64,000 bases of DNA, from positions 124,001-188,000 of the forward strand of contig NZ_JAVKCA010000022.1 in NCBI RefSeq assembly GCF_040222955.1, in the 5' to 3' direction. The position numbers and the translations under genes are program-made. The first letter of the stretch is position 1, and every line of letters starts with the position of its first letter. Under the pieces are notes generated by a model. That model was not told the origin of the DNA. It saw only the letters and a program-made list of their open reading frames with translations, and did no database searches. This DNA is from Marinoscillum sp040222955 (GTDB lineage: Bacteria; Bacteroidota; Bacteroidia; Cytophagales; Cyclobacteriaceae). Shown one piece after another: positions 8,091 through 17,119 of the stretch.

Positions 8091-8492
8091 TTACAAGGAT
8101 AGGTTGATGACTGTTTTGCAAAAAGAAGAGAAGACGGTCAATTCCCTAGTTAAAATGGCTTCCAAAATATCGAGATTGAGCGTCGCGTAATCATGTACTG
8201 CCAAATTTCTGAAGCCAACCATTTTTTTCATATTTTCAGAAATAGGCGAATCGATAATCCCTGCATTATTCAGAAGGTCAAATGCTTCACGGGTGATTTT
8301 GGGTAGGCCCAAATGCTTCTTTCTCACAATGTGCAAAGCACAATCAATAGCAGCCTGACACGCACGCTCCAGATTCAGAAGTAAGGCATCCTGATGGGTG
8401 AAATTATTTTTCCAGTCATGAGATGCCTCTTCTTGAATGCGCTTGAGGCATTTTTCGATTGTGGCTACTTTCGCCTGAATAACATCATCCAT
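8091..8492 (-). CDS. hepT: HepT-like toxin RNase (HEPN domain)
   Basis: From the ATG at 8490-8492 the protein has 133 residues and the four-helix HEPN layout of HepT (DUF86) toxins. The catalytic motif Rx4HxY is complete: Arg95, His100 and Tyr102 in RNLAVHDY. In characterised pairs this RNase is silenced when MntA adds AMP to the motif tyrosine. An upstream in-frame start at 8579 would read through much of mntA and is rejected. The start overlaps the mntA stop by 8 bases, which is normal for the pair. The patatin gene begins 8 bases after its stop. Confidence 0.9.
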   Translation of the reverse strand: MDDVIQAKVATIEKCLKRIQEEASHDWKNNFTHQDALLLNLERACQAAIDCALHIVRKKHLGLPKITREAFDLLNNAGIIDSPISENMKKMVGFRNLAVHDYATLNLDILEAILTRELTVFSSFCKTVINLSL

Positions 8493-8895
8493 AAATGGTC
8501 TTGTTTTTTTCAATTTCTTCAAGAATTCCTTTACGGTCATCATTGAGGGTGAGATACATACTAAATATGAGCGTCTCATACCGCTCCGAAGCGAGCGGTT
8601 CGGAGGAGTAAATGCGAACTCCGCCTGAGATAACCTGCATAGCCAGCACCGTGTTGGCCACTGATAAATCCACCAAATCCACCTCCCGATGCACCAAATC
8701 GCTCAGCTGATTCTTTAGTTCCCAAAGCATTTCCGTGCTGATCGGATTTTGAGGCAATAGTGCCAGGTCCACATCGCTTTCGTCAGTGAAGTCCGGCCCG
8801 GTACCACTCCCAAAAAGATATATCCCTTTTACCCCCTCTATTTGGTGGGTGAGGAGGTTAGTTACTTCTTCTATTTGCTCCTTCTGCAAGATCAT
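8485..8895 (-). CDS. mntA: MntA-like nucleotidyltransferase antitoxin
   Basis: This 136-residue minimal nucleotidyltransferase is encoded directly before HepT. The motif GSx10DxD is present, with Gly29-Ser30 and Asp41/Asp43 (SDVDLAL). In known systems MntA transfers AMP to the HepT active-site tyrosine and neutralises the toxin. The sequence includes the usual C-terminal helices that contact HEPN partners. It is transcribed from about 8900; the 41-base gap to the oxidoreductase stop at 8937 means readthrough from that gene is possible. Confidence 0.9.
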   Translation of the reverse strand: MILQKEQIEEVTNLLTHQIEGVKGIYLFGSGTGPDFTDESDVDLALLPQNPISTEMLWELKNQLSDLVHREVDLVDLSVANTVLAMQVISGGVRIYSSEPLASERYETLIFSMYLTLNDDRKGILEEIEKNKTIYG

Positions 8896-8936
8896 ATACC
8901 TCTAATTTAAGGAAAATACCTGCATGCGTGAACTCT

Positions 8937-11861
8937 TTACTTCAGTGCACCCCAGATAATTTCCACCGGGTGTTTGGCCACTCTGCCTGTCCCGTCTTTC
9001 ACCTGATGGCGGCAACTTGTACCCGCTGCCGCTATGATCACCTCCTCCGGCTGCTTACGCACGGTAGGAAATAGCACCAGCTCACCTATTTGCATGGAGA
9101 GGTCATAGTGCTCCTTTTCATACCCAAACGAGCCGGCCATCCCACAGCATCCTGAAGGGATAAGGTGTACTTCATTGCTCCCCATTTTGGTCAGTATCTT
9201 CTTCACAGGAGTGAGTGATGAGAGGGCCTTCTGCTGACAGTGACCGTGCAGCTTAATCAGTTGCTTTTGCTCTTTGAAAAGGGAAAGGTCAATGCGACCG
9301 GCCTCCATTTCCTTAGCCAAAAATTCTTCTATCATAAAGGTGTTGGCAGCAATCGCTTTGGCGGCTTCCTTGTCTTCTCCCCTCAGCAAATCGGGGTACT
9401 CATCCCTGAAAGTGAGGATCGCTGAAGGTTCCACACCGATCAGCGGAGTCTCTTCATCGATCAGGTTTTTGAATAGATCCACATTGGCCTGTGCCAGAAA
9501 TTTAGCCTTATCCAGTAGTCCTTTGGATAAGAAGCTCCGTCCGGACTCCTCATGCTCAATGAACACCACCTCATAGCCAAGCTTATCAAGCAACTTGACG
9601 GTGGTAATCCCTATTTCCGCCTCATTGTAGTTGAGCAGCTCATCGATAAAAAGATAGACCTGCTTAATGGGCTCACTGACCGTCGGTTTAAATTCCTTTT
9701 TGAACCATCGCTCCCAGGTTTGCCTGGAGAGTTTAGGCATACTCCTTTTTTGAGCAAAGCCCATGACTGACTTGGCCAGAGTAGAAGTGACTTGATTTCC
9801 AAAGGTGAATCGGTAACCCCACGGAAGGAGTGTGGCCAGCTTCATGCCTCCGGCAAAGTTTCCAATCAGGCGGCTCCTGAAAGGCACCCCTTTTTCCTTG
9901 TAGTACTGATACTGCCACTCCTGCTTCAGCTTGCCCATGTCCACATTGGAAGGACATTCGGATTTGCATCCTTTGCAGCTCAGGCACAGGTCCATGACCT
10001 CATTGATCTCCTCATGGGCAAATGGATTGGCGTTGTCAGATCTGGTGAGCATCTCGCGAAGGATATTAGCCCGGGCGCGTGTGGTCTCTTTTTCGTTGCG
10101 CGTGGCCATGTAGCTCGGACACATGGTGCCCCCGCTGAGCTCGGTCTTTCTACAATCACCGGAGCCATTGCACTGCTCCGCAGCCCGCAAATACCCCTCC
10201 GTTTCAGAAAAATCCAGGACAGTTTCAAACTCCCGGGTCACCTGATTTTCTTCGTACCGCAGGCTTGTATCCATGGGCGGGGTATTCACAATCTTGCCCG
10301 GATTCAGGATGTTTTTTGGGTCCCAGGTCTGTTTTACCTTTTTGATCAACTCATAATTATGAGCGCCAACCATCTGCGGGATAAACTCGCCACGCAGGCG
10401 TCCGTCGCCATGCTCACCTGAGAGCGAGCCCTTGTACTTTTTCACCAGCGTGGCAATCTCCTCCGCTATGGTTCTGAAGAGCCTTCTGCCCTCTGCTGTT
10501 TTCAGGTCGATGATCGGGCGCAGGTGCAACTCCCCGGAGCCTGCATGCGCATAATGCACACAGAAAAGGTCGTGTTTTGCAAGAATCTCATTGAACTCGG
10601 CGATGTACTCCGGCAGGTCCTGCACATCCACCGCTGTGTCTTCAATCACCGGGGCAGGCTTGGCATCTCCGGCCACATTCGAGAGTAAGCCCAGGCCGGC
10701 CTTTCTCAAGCCCCACACTTTTTTGATGTCTTCTCCGGAAATCACCGGAAAGGAGTATCCATATCCAGAGTCCTGCAAATCCTTAATCAGCGCCGTGGCG
10801 GCCTGGTCTGCGGCCTCTTCTGAGTCCGTGGTAAGTTCAGCCACCAATATTGCCTGCGGATCCCCCTCCACGAAAAAGCGATAATCCCGATAAGTAATGT
10901 TTCTTTTGGTGGCCTCCAGCACATAGTGATCCATCAGCTCACAGGCGGTGGGCTGGTGCTTAAGCGCTACCAGGTTGGCCCGCAACGACTCATCTATCGT
11001 GTGGCAGTGGATGCATACCAGTCGTTTATGTGGTGGTGCAATGGGGGTGAGCTTGATCTTGGCGGAAGTCACAAATGCCAGCGTCCCTTCAGAGCCTGCG
11101 ATTAGTTTACTGAAGTTAAATACCTCACCGTTTTCCTTGAAAGGAGTCATTTCTGCCAGCATGTCGATGGCATACCCTGTGTTTCTTCTGGGAACCGAAG
11201 CTTTCGGAAAGCCGTCCTTAATCGCTTCCAGGTTTGCCTTATCGGAGAGCATTTCCTTGACCTGAAAGTAGATAGAAGCCTCCAGTTCCCCGGAGGTACT
11301 CATGCCGTTGCATCGTGCCAGAAAGGCGTTCATGTCCAGCGGACCAAACCACACCTGAGTGCCATCCGCCAGGATGGTGTTCACCTCCAAAAGATGCTCC
11401 CGGGTGCTCCCATATACTATGGAGTTACTACCGCAGCTGTTGTTTCCGATCATGCCCCCTATCATGGCACGGTTGGCCGTAGAAGTCTCCGGAGCAAAGA
11501 AGTAGCCATATGGCTTGAGGGCAGCGTTCAGGTCGTCCCGCACGATGCCCGGCTGCACCCTGGCCCAGCCTTCTTTTTCATTGATTTCCAGGATTCGATT
11601 GAAGTGTTTGGATACGTCCACGACGATACCACCACCCACTACCTGACCCGCCAGTGAAGTTCCTGCCGTACGCGGGATCACAGAGGTGCCGTGCTCGTTG
11701 GCAAACTTTATGAGTGCTATAAGGTCAGGCTCTGACCGGGGAATCGCCACTGCCACAGGGATTTCACGATATGCGGATGCATCCGTAGCGTACAGTTTTC
11801 TAGTGGTCTCGTCGGTGAAGAGTTCCCCCTCAAGTTGCTTTCTAAGCAGGTCGAAATTCAT
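8937..11861 (-). CDS. Fused FAD-linked oxidase and Fe-S reductase (D-lactate/2-hydroxy acid dehydrogenase, YdiJ-like)
   Basis: The 974 residues combine GlcD-like and GlcF-like parts in one chain. An FAD_binding_4 domain covers about 18-230, with the PGTSLAGQ-type loop seen here as RTAGTSLAGQVVGGG, and an FAD-oxidase C-terminal domain covers about 260-525. Next come a two-cluster ferredoxin region (about 545-640; second motif CLSCKGCKSECP) and a CCG-type domain at the end, with HGHCQQKA and SGCCGMAGSFG. Such enzymes oxidise D-lactate or D-2-hydroxyglutarate and pass electrons to the respiratory chain; the exact substrate cannot be read from sequence. It lies between two toxin-antitoxin pairs and seems to be transcribed alone. 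Confidence 0.92.
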   Translation of the reverse strand: MNFDLLRKQLEGELFTDETTRKLYATDASAYREIPVAVAIPRSEPDLIALIKFANEHGTSVIPRTAGTSLAGQVVGGGIVVDVSKHFNRILEINEKEGWARVQPGIVRDDLNAALKPYGYFFAPETSTANRAMIGGMIGNNSCGSNSIVYGSTREHLLEVNTILADGTQVWFGPLDMNAFLARCNGMSTSGELEASIYFQVKEMLSDKANLEAIKDGFPKASVPRRNTGYAIDMLAEMTPFKENGEVFNFSKLIAGSEGTLAFVTSAKIKLTPIAPPHKRLVCIHCHTIDESLRANLVALKHQPTACELMDHYVLEATKRNITYRDYRFFVEGDPQAILVAELTTDSEEAADQAATALIKDLQDSGYGYSFPVISGEDIKKVWGLRKAGLGLLSNVAGDAKPAPVIEDTAVDVQDLPEYIAEFNEILAKHDLFCVHYAHAGSGELHLRPIIDLKTAEGRRLFRTIAEEIATLVKKYKGSLSGEHGDGRLRGEFIPQMVGAHNYELIKKVKQTWDPKNILNPGKIVNTPPMDTSLRYEENQVTREFETVLDFSETEGYLRAAEQCNGSGDCRKTELSGGTMCPSYMATRNEKETTRARANILREMLTRSDNANPFAHEEINEVMDLCLSCKGCKSECPSNVDMGKLKQEWQYQYYKEKGVPFRSRLIGNFAGGMKLATLLPWGYRFTFGNQVTSTLAKSVMGFAQKRSMPKLSRQTWERWFKKEFKPTVSEPIKQVYLFIDELLNYNEAEIGITTVKLLDKLGYEVVFIEHEESGRSFLSKGLLDKAKFLAQANVDLFKNLIDEETPLIGVEPSAILTFRDEYPDLLRGEDKEAAKAIAANTFMIEEFLAKEMEAGRIDLSLFKEQKQLIKLHGHCQQKALSSLTPVKKILTKMGSNEVHLIPSGCCGMAGSFGYEKEHYDLSMQIGELVLFPTVRKQPEEVIIAAAGTSCRHQVKDGTGRVAKHPVEIIWGALK

Positions 11862-11894
11862 GATACAAGGTTAAAGAATACCAATTTTACAACT

Positions 11895-11916
11895 ATCTGC
11901 CAGTATTCTGGCGGAT
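11895..11916 (-). other. Hairpin between the VapC-like gene and the oxidoreductase gene
   Basis: Nine-base arms (11895-11903 and 11908-11916) with one G-U pair enclose a four-base loop. No T run follows on either strand, so it is at most a weak terminator or a leader hairpin of the oxidoreductase gene that starts at 11861. Confidence 0.35.
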
Positions 11917-11937
11917 CGGGTTAGTGCTGTTTGGGGT

Positions 11938-12333
11938 TTACCAATATTCTACCTCAATAGATTTGGCTTTTTCAAAGTGGCGATCTCTGGTGGCCAAAAT
12001 TAGGGAGTGTTGCTTAGAAAGTGCTGCTATCCAGATATCATTTTCTGGAATCGGTGAGCCGGATTGTTTCAATTGGGCCTTAATCTCTCCATAAAATCGG
12101 GAAGTGGTGGCATCAACTGATAAAACACGATAATGATCAATGAACTGCAAGATCTCTCGCAGGCGTGTTTCTCTCTGAACGGTCAGATTGGCTCCATAAA
12201 TCAATTCGCCAACAACTATGGAGGGAATATAAATCTCTGTATTTAACAGCCTGTTCAGAAGACCCGCATCGTTTCGAAAAAAATCGATAATGATGTTGGT
12301 ATCAATTAGATAACCCTTACCAGTCTTCTTCAT
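11938..12333 (-). CDS. VapC-like PIN-domain toxin
   Basis: The likely start is the ATG at 12331-12333, giving 131 residues beginning MKKTGKGYLIDTN. The PIN acidic residues are Asp11, Glu43, Asp99 and Asp117, as in VapC ribonucleases that cut tRNA or rRNA with Mg2+. The in-frame start at 12405 would run through half of the antitoxin gene and is rejected. The toxin start lies inside the end of the antitoxin gene (17-base overlap), which couples their translation. The specific RNA target cannot be predicted. Confidence 0.9.
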   Translation of the reverse strand: MKKTGKGYLIDTNIIIDFFRNDAGLLNRLLNTEIYIPSIVVGELIYGANLTVQRETRLREILQFIDHYRVLSVDATTSRFYGEIKAQLKQSGSPIPENDIWIAALSKQHSLILATRDRHFEKAKSIEVEYW

Positions 12334-12535
12334 GAACTTGCTCGCACCCTTCAGTAATAATATTTCTGATTTCCTCGGCCTCCTCCTTGGACCAAATTCC
12401 GGCATAACCGGCTATTTCAGGCTCGGGAAATTTCTCGTTCTCTTCCACCAACGCCTCCAGTTTTCCCAACAATCCCGGATCGTTGGTTCTCAAAAAATGT
12501 GCTATTAAGCGTAGTTTTCGACTTTCTATACTCAT
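12317..12535 (-). CDS. Antitoxin of the VapC-like pair
   Basis: This 72-residue protein has an N-terminal helix (SRKLRLIAHFLRTND) like that of many small Bacteroidota antitoxins. Its C-terminal tail is strongly acidic (EEAEEIRNIITEG then EQVHEEDW), typical of the part that wraps the toxin. I see no clear AbrB or ribbon-helix-helix domain, so whether it represses its own promoter is open. It precedes the PIN toxin and overlaps it by 17 bases. Confidence 0.8.
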   Translation of the reverse strand: MSIESRKLRLIAHFLRTNDPGLLGKLEALVEENEKFPEPEIAGYAGIWSKEEAEEIRNIITEGCEQVHEEDW

Positions 12536-12598
12536 GACGGTTGCCCAATATTAGAGTTAAATATAACAACAAATTGGATTCCCAAATCGATCCTCAGG

Positions 12599-13426
12599 TC
12601 ACTTAAACCCCAACTCACAGTACACTGCGAAGTGATCAGAAATATATTTTTGATCGTAAGAGTCGGTAAGCACGGCATATTTCAGGGCACTGAGCTGCGC
12701 ATTGATGGCGATGTAGTCGATTCGTTTCTGAGGGGTTTCATCGAATTTGAAGCCATTGAAAGTGGCATGCGGGCCAAATGTGAGGGCTGCCGAAGCACGA
12801 GTATCGTTGAGTTTTTTGGTCATCTCCAGGATAGGACCCTCTGTAGGTTCCACATTCAAATCGCCCATCAGTACCGCGGGCAGGTTTTCTGTATTGAATC
12901 GCTCCATCTGTGAAAGAATCAACTTCATGGAGTTCACCCGTGCTTCCACTCCTATGTGATCAAAGTGGGTGTTGAATACCCAAAACTTTCGCCCGTCCGA
13001 TTTTTTCTCGTAAAGCCCGTAGGTACAGACCCGGGGCAGCGCGGCATCCCAGCCCACAGATGGCTTTTCGGGAGTAGTAGACAACCAAAAGGTGCCGCTT
13101 TCCAACAGTTTGAAGGTCTCTGTCTTGTAATAAATGGCGCTGAATTCACCTTTTTCCTCGCCATCGTCACGACCCACACCTACATAGGCATAGTCGGCAA
13201 GCGCCGAGTCGAGATATTTCACCTGATGAGGTAAACCCTCCTGAATTCCGAAAATATCCGGCTCATAAAACCCGAGCTGAGCCACCATGTTGGCTTTGCG
13301 CATGTCCCACCTATTCACCCCGTCACCGGCATGATCCAGGCGGATGTTATAAGTCATGACGGAGAGGTCTTGTGACCAGCCCGTGCCTAAAATCAATACC
13401 AAACAAACTACGAAAAATGCTTTCAT
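12599..13426 (-). CDS. Secreted endonuclease/exonuclease/phosphatase-family hydrolase
   Basis: The 275 residues begin with a signal peptide (residues 1-18, cleaved after GWSQ or nearby) and then show the full metal-dependent EEP fold. Marks are MTYNIRLD near the start, IQEG (Mg-binding Glu), FNTHFDH, MGDLNVEP and SDHFAVYCE at the end. Secreted members act on nucleic acids, phosphodiesters or sphingolipids; the substrate here is not clear. Its ATG lies two bases after the stop of the branching-enzyme gene, so the two form an operon. Confidence 0.88.
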   Translation of the reverse strand: MKAFFVVCLVLILGTGWSQDLSVMTYNIRLDHAGDGVNRWDMRKANMVAQLGFYEPDIFGIQEGLPHQVKYLDSALADYAYVGVGRDDGEEKGEFSAIYYKTETFKLLESGTFWLSTTPEKPSVGWDAALPRVCTYGLYEKKSDGRKFWVFNTHFDHIGVEARVNSMKLILSQMERFNTENLPAVLMGDLNVEPTEGPILEMTKKLNDTRASAALTFGPHATFNGFKFDETPQKRIDYIAINAQLSALKYAVLTDSYDQKYISDHFAVYCELGFK

Positions 13427-13428
13427 TA

Positions 13429-15444
13429 CTACACCTTTTTCAACACTATCGCCACCCTGCTGGGCAGGTATACGCTTAGAAAATGCTCCCCAAACAAAGC
13501 CACTGTAGGGTAAGTCATTTCATCATCAATACGGTCATGGCCACCAAACTCCCCCTTGTCAGAGTTCAGAATAATTTTGTATTTGCCCGGTACTGGTACC
13601 TTGAATCGATAATCCGGAACTGAATTGGTGGGAGAAAAATTAAAGGCAAAAATCAAATTGTTTCGCTCGAAGATAACTGCCTTATTGTCCTCGTCCATAT
13701 TGAGCTGCTGAGCAGGCAGGGAGCCGACAATTTTCTCATCATTGGCCATCTGCACCATAGCCGCCCCGAAGTTATACAACTGCTTATACCTCAGATCGGG
13801 ATGTTCCTGGAGGTTCCATTGTCGCCGTGCGTATTTGTAGCTCCAGTCATTCCCCTCTCTGGGGAAGTCCACCCATTCCGGATGGCCAAATTCATTGCCA
13901 ATAAAATTCAACCAGCCCTCACCACCTAAGCTCAGCGTGAACAAGCGAATCATTTTGTGCAAGGCAATTCCCCGGTCGATAATGAGACTCGGAGTGTCCT
14001 TATGCATGTGGGTATACATCTCCTTATCCATCAGCCAGAAGGCAATGGATTTGTCTCCTACCAGCGCCTGATCATGAGATTCGGCATAGGCAATGGTGCG
14101 TTCTCCATATCGTCGGTTGGTCAGTGTATCCCACATTTCGTGGATGTTCCACTCTTCATCATGTTTGTGCTTCAGCACTTTGATCCAATAATCCGGTATG
14201 CCCATTCCCAGTCTGAAATCAAACCCCATTCCCCCTTCACTCACCGGTCGGCAGAGGCCTGGCATGCCACTCATATCCTCAGCGATTGAAATGGCCTTGG
14301 GCTTGAGCTCCTTGATCAGGTTGTTGGCCAGCTGAAAGTAGGTGAGCACGTCCCAGTCTACTTCTTTAAAGTATTTTTCATAATGATCAAATGAAATATC
14401 CCCGTGGTGGAAATAGAGCATAGAAGTGACCCCGTCATAGCGGAAGCCGTCCATATGAAACTCCTCCATCCAGTATTTCACGTTAGACAGCAAAAACCGG
14501 AGCACCTCCTCCTTGCCATAATTGAACAGCTTGGAATCCCATAAGGTGTGGAACCCTCGTCCTCCCGGGTGGAAGTACTGGTCATCAGATCCGTCAAATT
14601 CATTCAGCCCCTCTGCCAGGTTTTTCACTGCATGTGAATGTACAATATCCATAATCACAGCGATGCCCATTTTGTGAGCAGTATCCACCAGGTATTTGAG
14701 ATCGTAGGGAGTACCAAACCGGCTACTGGGAGCAAAGAAATTACTCACGTGGTAGCCAAAAGATCCATAATAAGGATGCTCCTGCACGGCCATCACCTGG
14801 ATGGTGTTGTACCCCTGTTCTTTTATTTTAGGCAAAATCTTGTCCGCAAACTCCCGGTAGGTGCCTACCCCTTCCTTTTCCTGCGCCATGCCCACATGAC
14901 ACTCATAGATATATGGGTTGTCATAAGACTGATCAGGAGCGAATTTCTTATCGGTCCATTTGTAGGGTTTCTCGGGATGCCAAAGGCGGGCGGTAAAATC
15001 GTAGGTCTTTTCATCCTGAGTAACGTATCTGGCATAGGCTGGAATGCGATCCACCCCACCTTTGTCTGATACCACGTGCACCTTCACAGCCGACTCATGA
15101 GTGAGCTGATTCCCGTAGGTTTTATCATCCAGAAAGATCTCCCAAATCCCCTGATCATTTTTTTCCAGGAGGCTGGCACCCCTGTCCCAATTATTAAAAT
15201 CTCCAATCACACTCAGAGAGTGCGCATGCGGAGCCCACTCTCTATACCACCATCCTTTTTTCTTTGGATCATAGTTAAAACCCAGGAAATTGTAGCCACT
15301 GGCAAAAGCATCAATGCTACCGTATTCTGATTCCAGCTGCTTCTTGCGAGCTTCAAATCGCTTCATTCTGTCCTGAATATCTGACTCAAACGGAGCAAGC
15401 CAGGGATCATTTTTGACTAAAATGGGTGTGTTCTTTGAAGGCAT
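13429..15444 (-). CDS. glgB: 1,4-alpha-glucan branching enzyme (GH13, eukaryote-like subfamily 8)
   Basis: This 671-residue enzyme moves alpha-1,4 chains to alpha-1,6 branch points during glycogen synthesis. A CBM48 domain (about 60-160) precedes the GH13 barrel. Catalytic motifs are DGFRYDGVTSM (nucleophile Asp), ISIAEDMSGMPG (acid/base Glu) and YAESHDQALVGDK (transition-state His-Asp). The C-terminal beta domain runs to the end. The short form, starting NTPILVKNDPWLAPFE, matches the GBE1-like proteins found in Bacteroidota rather than the long enterobacterial GlgB. No other glycogen gene lies in the window. Confidence 0.93.
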   Translation of the reverse strand: MPSKNTPILVKNDPWLAPFESDIQDRMKRFEARKKQLESEYGSIDAFASGYNFLGFNYDPKKKGWWYREWAPHAHSLSVIGDFNNWDRGASLLEKNDQGIWEIFLDDKTYGNQLTHESAVKVHVVSDKGGVDRIPAYARYVTQDEKTYDFTARLWHPEKPYKWTDKKFAPDQSYDNPYIYECHVGMAQEKEGVGTYREFADKILPKIKEQGYNTIQVMAVQEHPYYGSFGYHVSNFFAPSSRFGTPYDLKYLVDTAHKMGIAVIMDIVHSHAVKNLAEGLNEFDGSDDQYFHPGGRGFHTLWDSKLFNYGKEEVLRFLLSNVKYWMEEFHMDGFRYDGVTSMLYFHHGDISFDHYEKYFKEVDWDVLTYFQLANNLIKELKPKAISIAEDMSGMPGLCRPVSEGGMGFDFRLGMGIPDYWIKVLKHKHDEEWNIHEMWDTLTNRRYGERTIAYAESHDQALVGDKSIAFWLMDKEMYTHMHKDTPSLIIDRGIALHKMIRLFTLSLGGEGWLNFIGNEFGHPEWVDFPREGNDWSYKYARRQWNLQEHPDLRYKQLYNFGAAMVQMANDEKIVGSLPAQQLNMDEDNKAVIFERNNLIFAFNFSPTNSVPDYRFKVPVPGKYKIILNSDKGEFGGHDRIDDEMTYPTVALFGEHFLSVYLPSRVAIVLKKV

Positions 15445-15647
15445 ACTTCTTTATTAAAAATAAGTGCGCATGCAAGTTAGTGATCAGACCTTGCGGAAGC
15501 AAATATTTTAAATAAATACGGTGTTTCATTAAAATATTCATAAATAATAACCAATAACTTTATGAATAGTGGTGTTTTTGTTAGCTGATTATGAACAATC
15601 TGTCAGCGCAAAAATGGTGTGTGCAGCAGAAAAATTTCTTAAATTCA

Positions 15648-15677
15648 TTTGTAACCTATCTCATATGGCTCGGTTTG
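15648..15677 (+). promoter_or_regulatory. Possible promoter of the ECF sigma operon
   Basis: TTTG at 15648-15651 and TCGGTTTG at 15670-15677 are 18 bases apart. The second element keeps TTTG but not the leading TA. It would give a leader of about 15 bases before the ATG at 15700. Confidence 0.35.
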
Positions 15678-15699
15678 CCTCAATGAAAAATATGACTTG

Positions 15700-16290
15700 A
15701 TGTTGGATTCACTGGATGATCATGCAATCATGCTGAAAGTAAAGGCCGGAGACGTGGAGAAACTCGGCCTGCTTTATCACCGCTACAGCCGGCGGCTGTT
15801 TGGTTTTTTTTACCGAATGACCACCGACCCGGCCACCAGCGAGGACCTGGTGCAAAATGTCTTTATGCGGATGCTGAAGTACAAACACAGCTATTCTGAG
15901 CGTGGCAATTTTGAGGCTTGGGCCTTTCATATGTCCCGCAATGTGCACAAAGATCATTTGCGAAAAAATAAGCGCTACGCCTGGCAGGAGGACATGTCCG
16001 GATGGGAGGCTCATCTGAAGCACAACGACACACAGGAGGCTTTCCATCAGAAAACTGATGAGCTGGAATATCTGGCCAGAGCCATGAAGGCACTCTCAGA
16101 AGACAAAAGGGAAATCCTGGAACTCACGCGCTTTCAGAAGCTGAAGTACGAAAAAGTAGCTGATCTGCTGGGGATCACTGAAAGTGCGGTAAAGGTGCGG
16201 GTACACCGCGCACTGAAGGCACTCAAGGAAAACTATCAGAAGCTGGATGGGCCTGCACTGGCACCAAACAGCACCGGAGCAGGACAGTAA
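15700..16290 (+). CDS. ECF-type RNA polymerase sigma factor
   Basis: The 196-residue protein carries sigma-70 region 2 (about residues 22-88, with YRMTTDPATSEDLVQNVF) and region 4 (about 125-180, with a helix-turn-helix around KYEKVADLLGITESAVKVR). I start it at ATG 15700; the codon before it is TTG and also possible. It heads an operon with a membrane HEAT-repeat protein and two DUF4097 proteins, the usual arrangement of a sigma factor followed by its anti-sigma partner. The signal it answers is unknown, but the downstream genes point to the envelope. Confidence 0.92.
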   Translation: MLDSLDDHAIMLKVKAGDVEKLGLLYHRYSRRLFGFFYRMTTDPATSEDLVQNVFMRMLKYKHSYSERGNFEAWAFHMSRNVHKDHLRKNKRYAWQEDMSGWEAHLKHNDTQEAFHQKTDELEYLARAMKALSEDKREILELTRFQKLKYEKVADLLGITESAVKVRVHRALKALKENYQKLDGPALAPNSTGAGQ

Positions 16291-16328
16291 CAAAAAGAAA
16301 ATTTTGAGATCAACAAAATAGAAGGAAA

Positions 16329-17117
16329 ATGAAACTCAATAAGGATTTAGCCACGGAATGGTGGATGGACGATCTGGCAGGCCAACTGGATGCGGAGCGA
16401 AAACTTCAACTGGAGACTTACCTCAGCGAAAATCCGGATTTGGCCAGCGAGCTACGGGAAACCCAAACCATTTGGACGCAAATGGAAACCATGGAAACTC
16501 CCGAACCTGGAGAGTCGATGGACGTTCGTTTTCAAGCCATGCTGTCCGGATATCAATCCGCTGCCAACAAGCAATCTTTTGATTGGACATTCCTGACCCA
16601 GTGGTTTCGATCCAACTGGCAGGTGGGCTTTGCCGCACTGGTAATAGGTCTGGTCATAGGTACTTTGGTTATCCCCAGGCCTAATCAGGAAGTAAACCAA
16701 CTCGCTTCGGAGGTGCAGGAGATGAAAAAGATGCTCATGCTAACCCTGATAGAAAAGCCACAGGCGCAGGAGCGGATCAAGGCAGTGAACATGGTCAGTG
16801 ACATGCCCCGATCAGATGAGAAGGTCATTGATGCCCTGGTTTTCACCCTTAATCAGGATCCCAGCAACAACGTCCGACTGGCAGCGCTGGAAGCACTGAT
16901 GGTTTATGGGAATAATTCGAATGTTCGTGAAGCGCTGGTATCGTCCATTGCCACGCAGGAATCTCCACTCCTGCAGGTAGCACTGGCCGATGCGATGATT
17001 CTCCTCCAGGAAAAGTCTGCGGCAGCACAGTTCTCCAAGGTATTGAGTTCGCCGAAAGTTGATGACAGCATCAAGTCAAAACTGGAATCAACTATTCAAA
17101 CACTAAAAGAAATTTAA
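16329..17117 (+). CDS. Membrane anti-sigma-like protein with HEAT repeats
   Basis: The 262 residues divide into a cytoplasmic N-terminal part (about 1-90) with a zinc-finger-free anti-sigma look (WWMDDLAGQLDAERKLQLE), one membrane segment (about 97-113, VGFAALVIGLVIGTLVI), a short coiled coil, and an outer part with HEAT-like helical repeats (about 150-260, for example VRLAALEALMVYG). It lies 38 bases after the sigma gene and 2 bases before the next gene. I infer that it holds the sigma factor at the membrane and senses something outside through the HEAT domain. Confidence 0.8.
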   Translation: MKLNKDLATEWWMDDLAGQLDAERKLQLETYLSENPDLASELRETQTIWTQMETMETPEPGESMDVRFQAMLSGYQSAANKQSFDWTFLTQWFRSNWQVGFAALVIGLVIGTLVIPRPNQEVNQLASEVQEMKKMLMLTLIEKPQAQERIKAVNMVSDMPRSDEKVIDALVFTLNQDPSNNVRLAALEALMVYGNNSNVREALVSSIATQESPLLQVALADAMILLQEKSAAAQFSKVLSSPKVDDSIKSKLESTIQTLKEI

Positions 17118-17119
17118 TC

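Noticed and set aside
9792..10421. 209-codon open frame on the plus strand
   Set aside because: It is the opposite strand of the well-supported fused oxidoreductase gene and resembles no protein.
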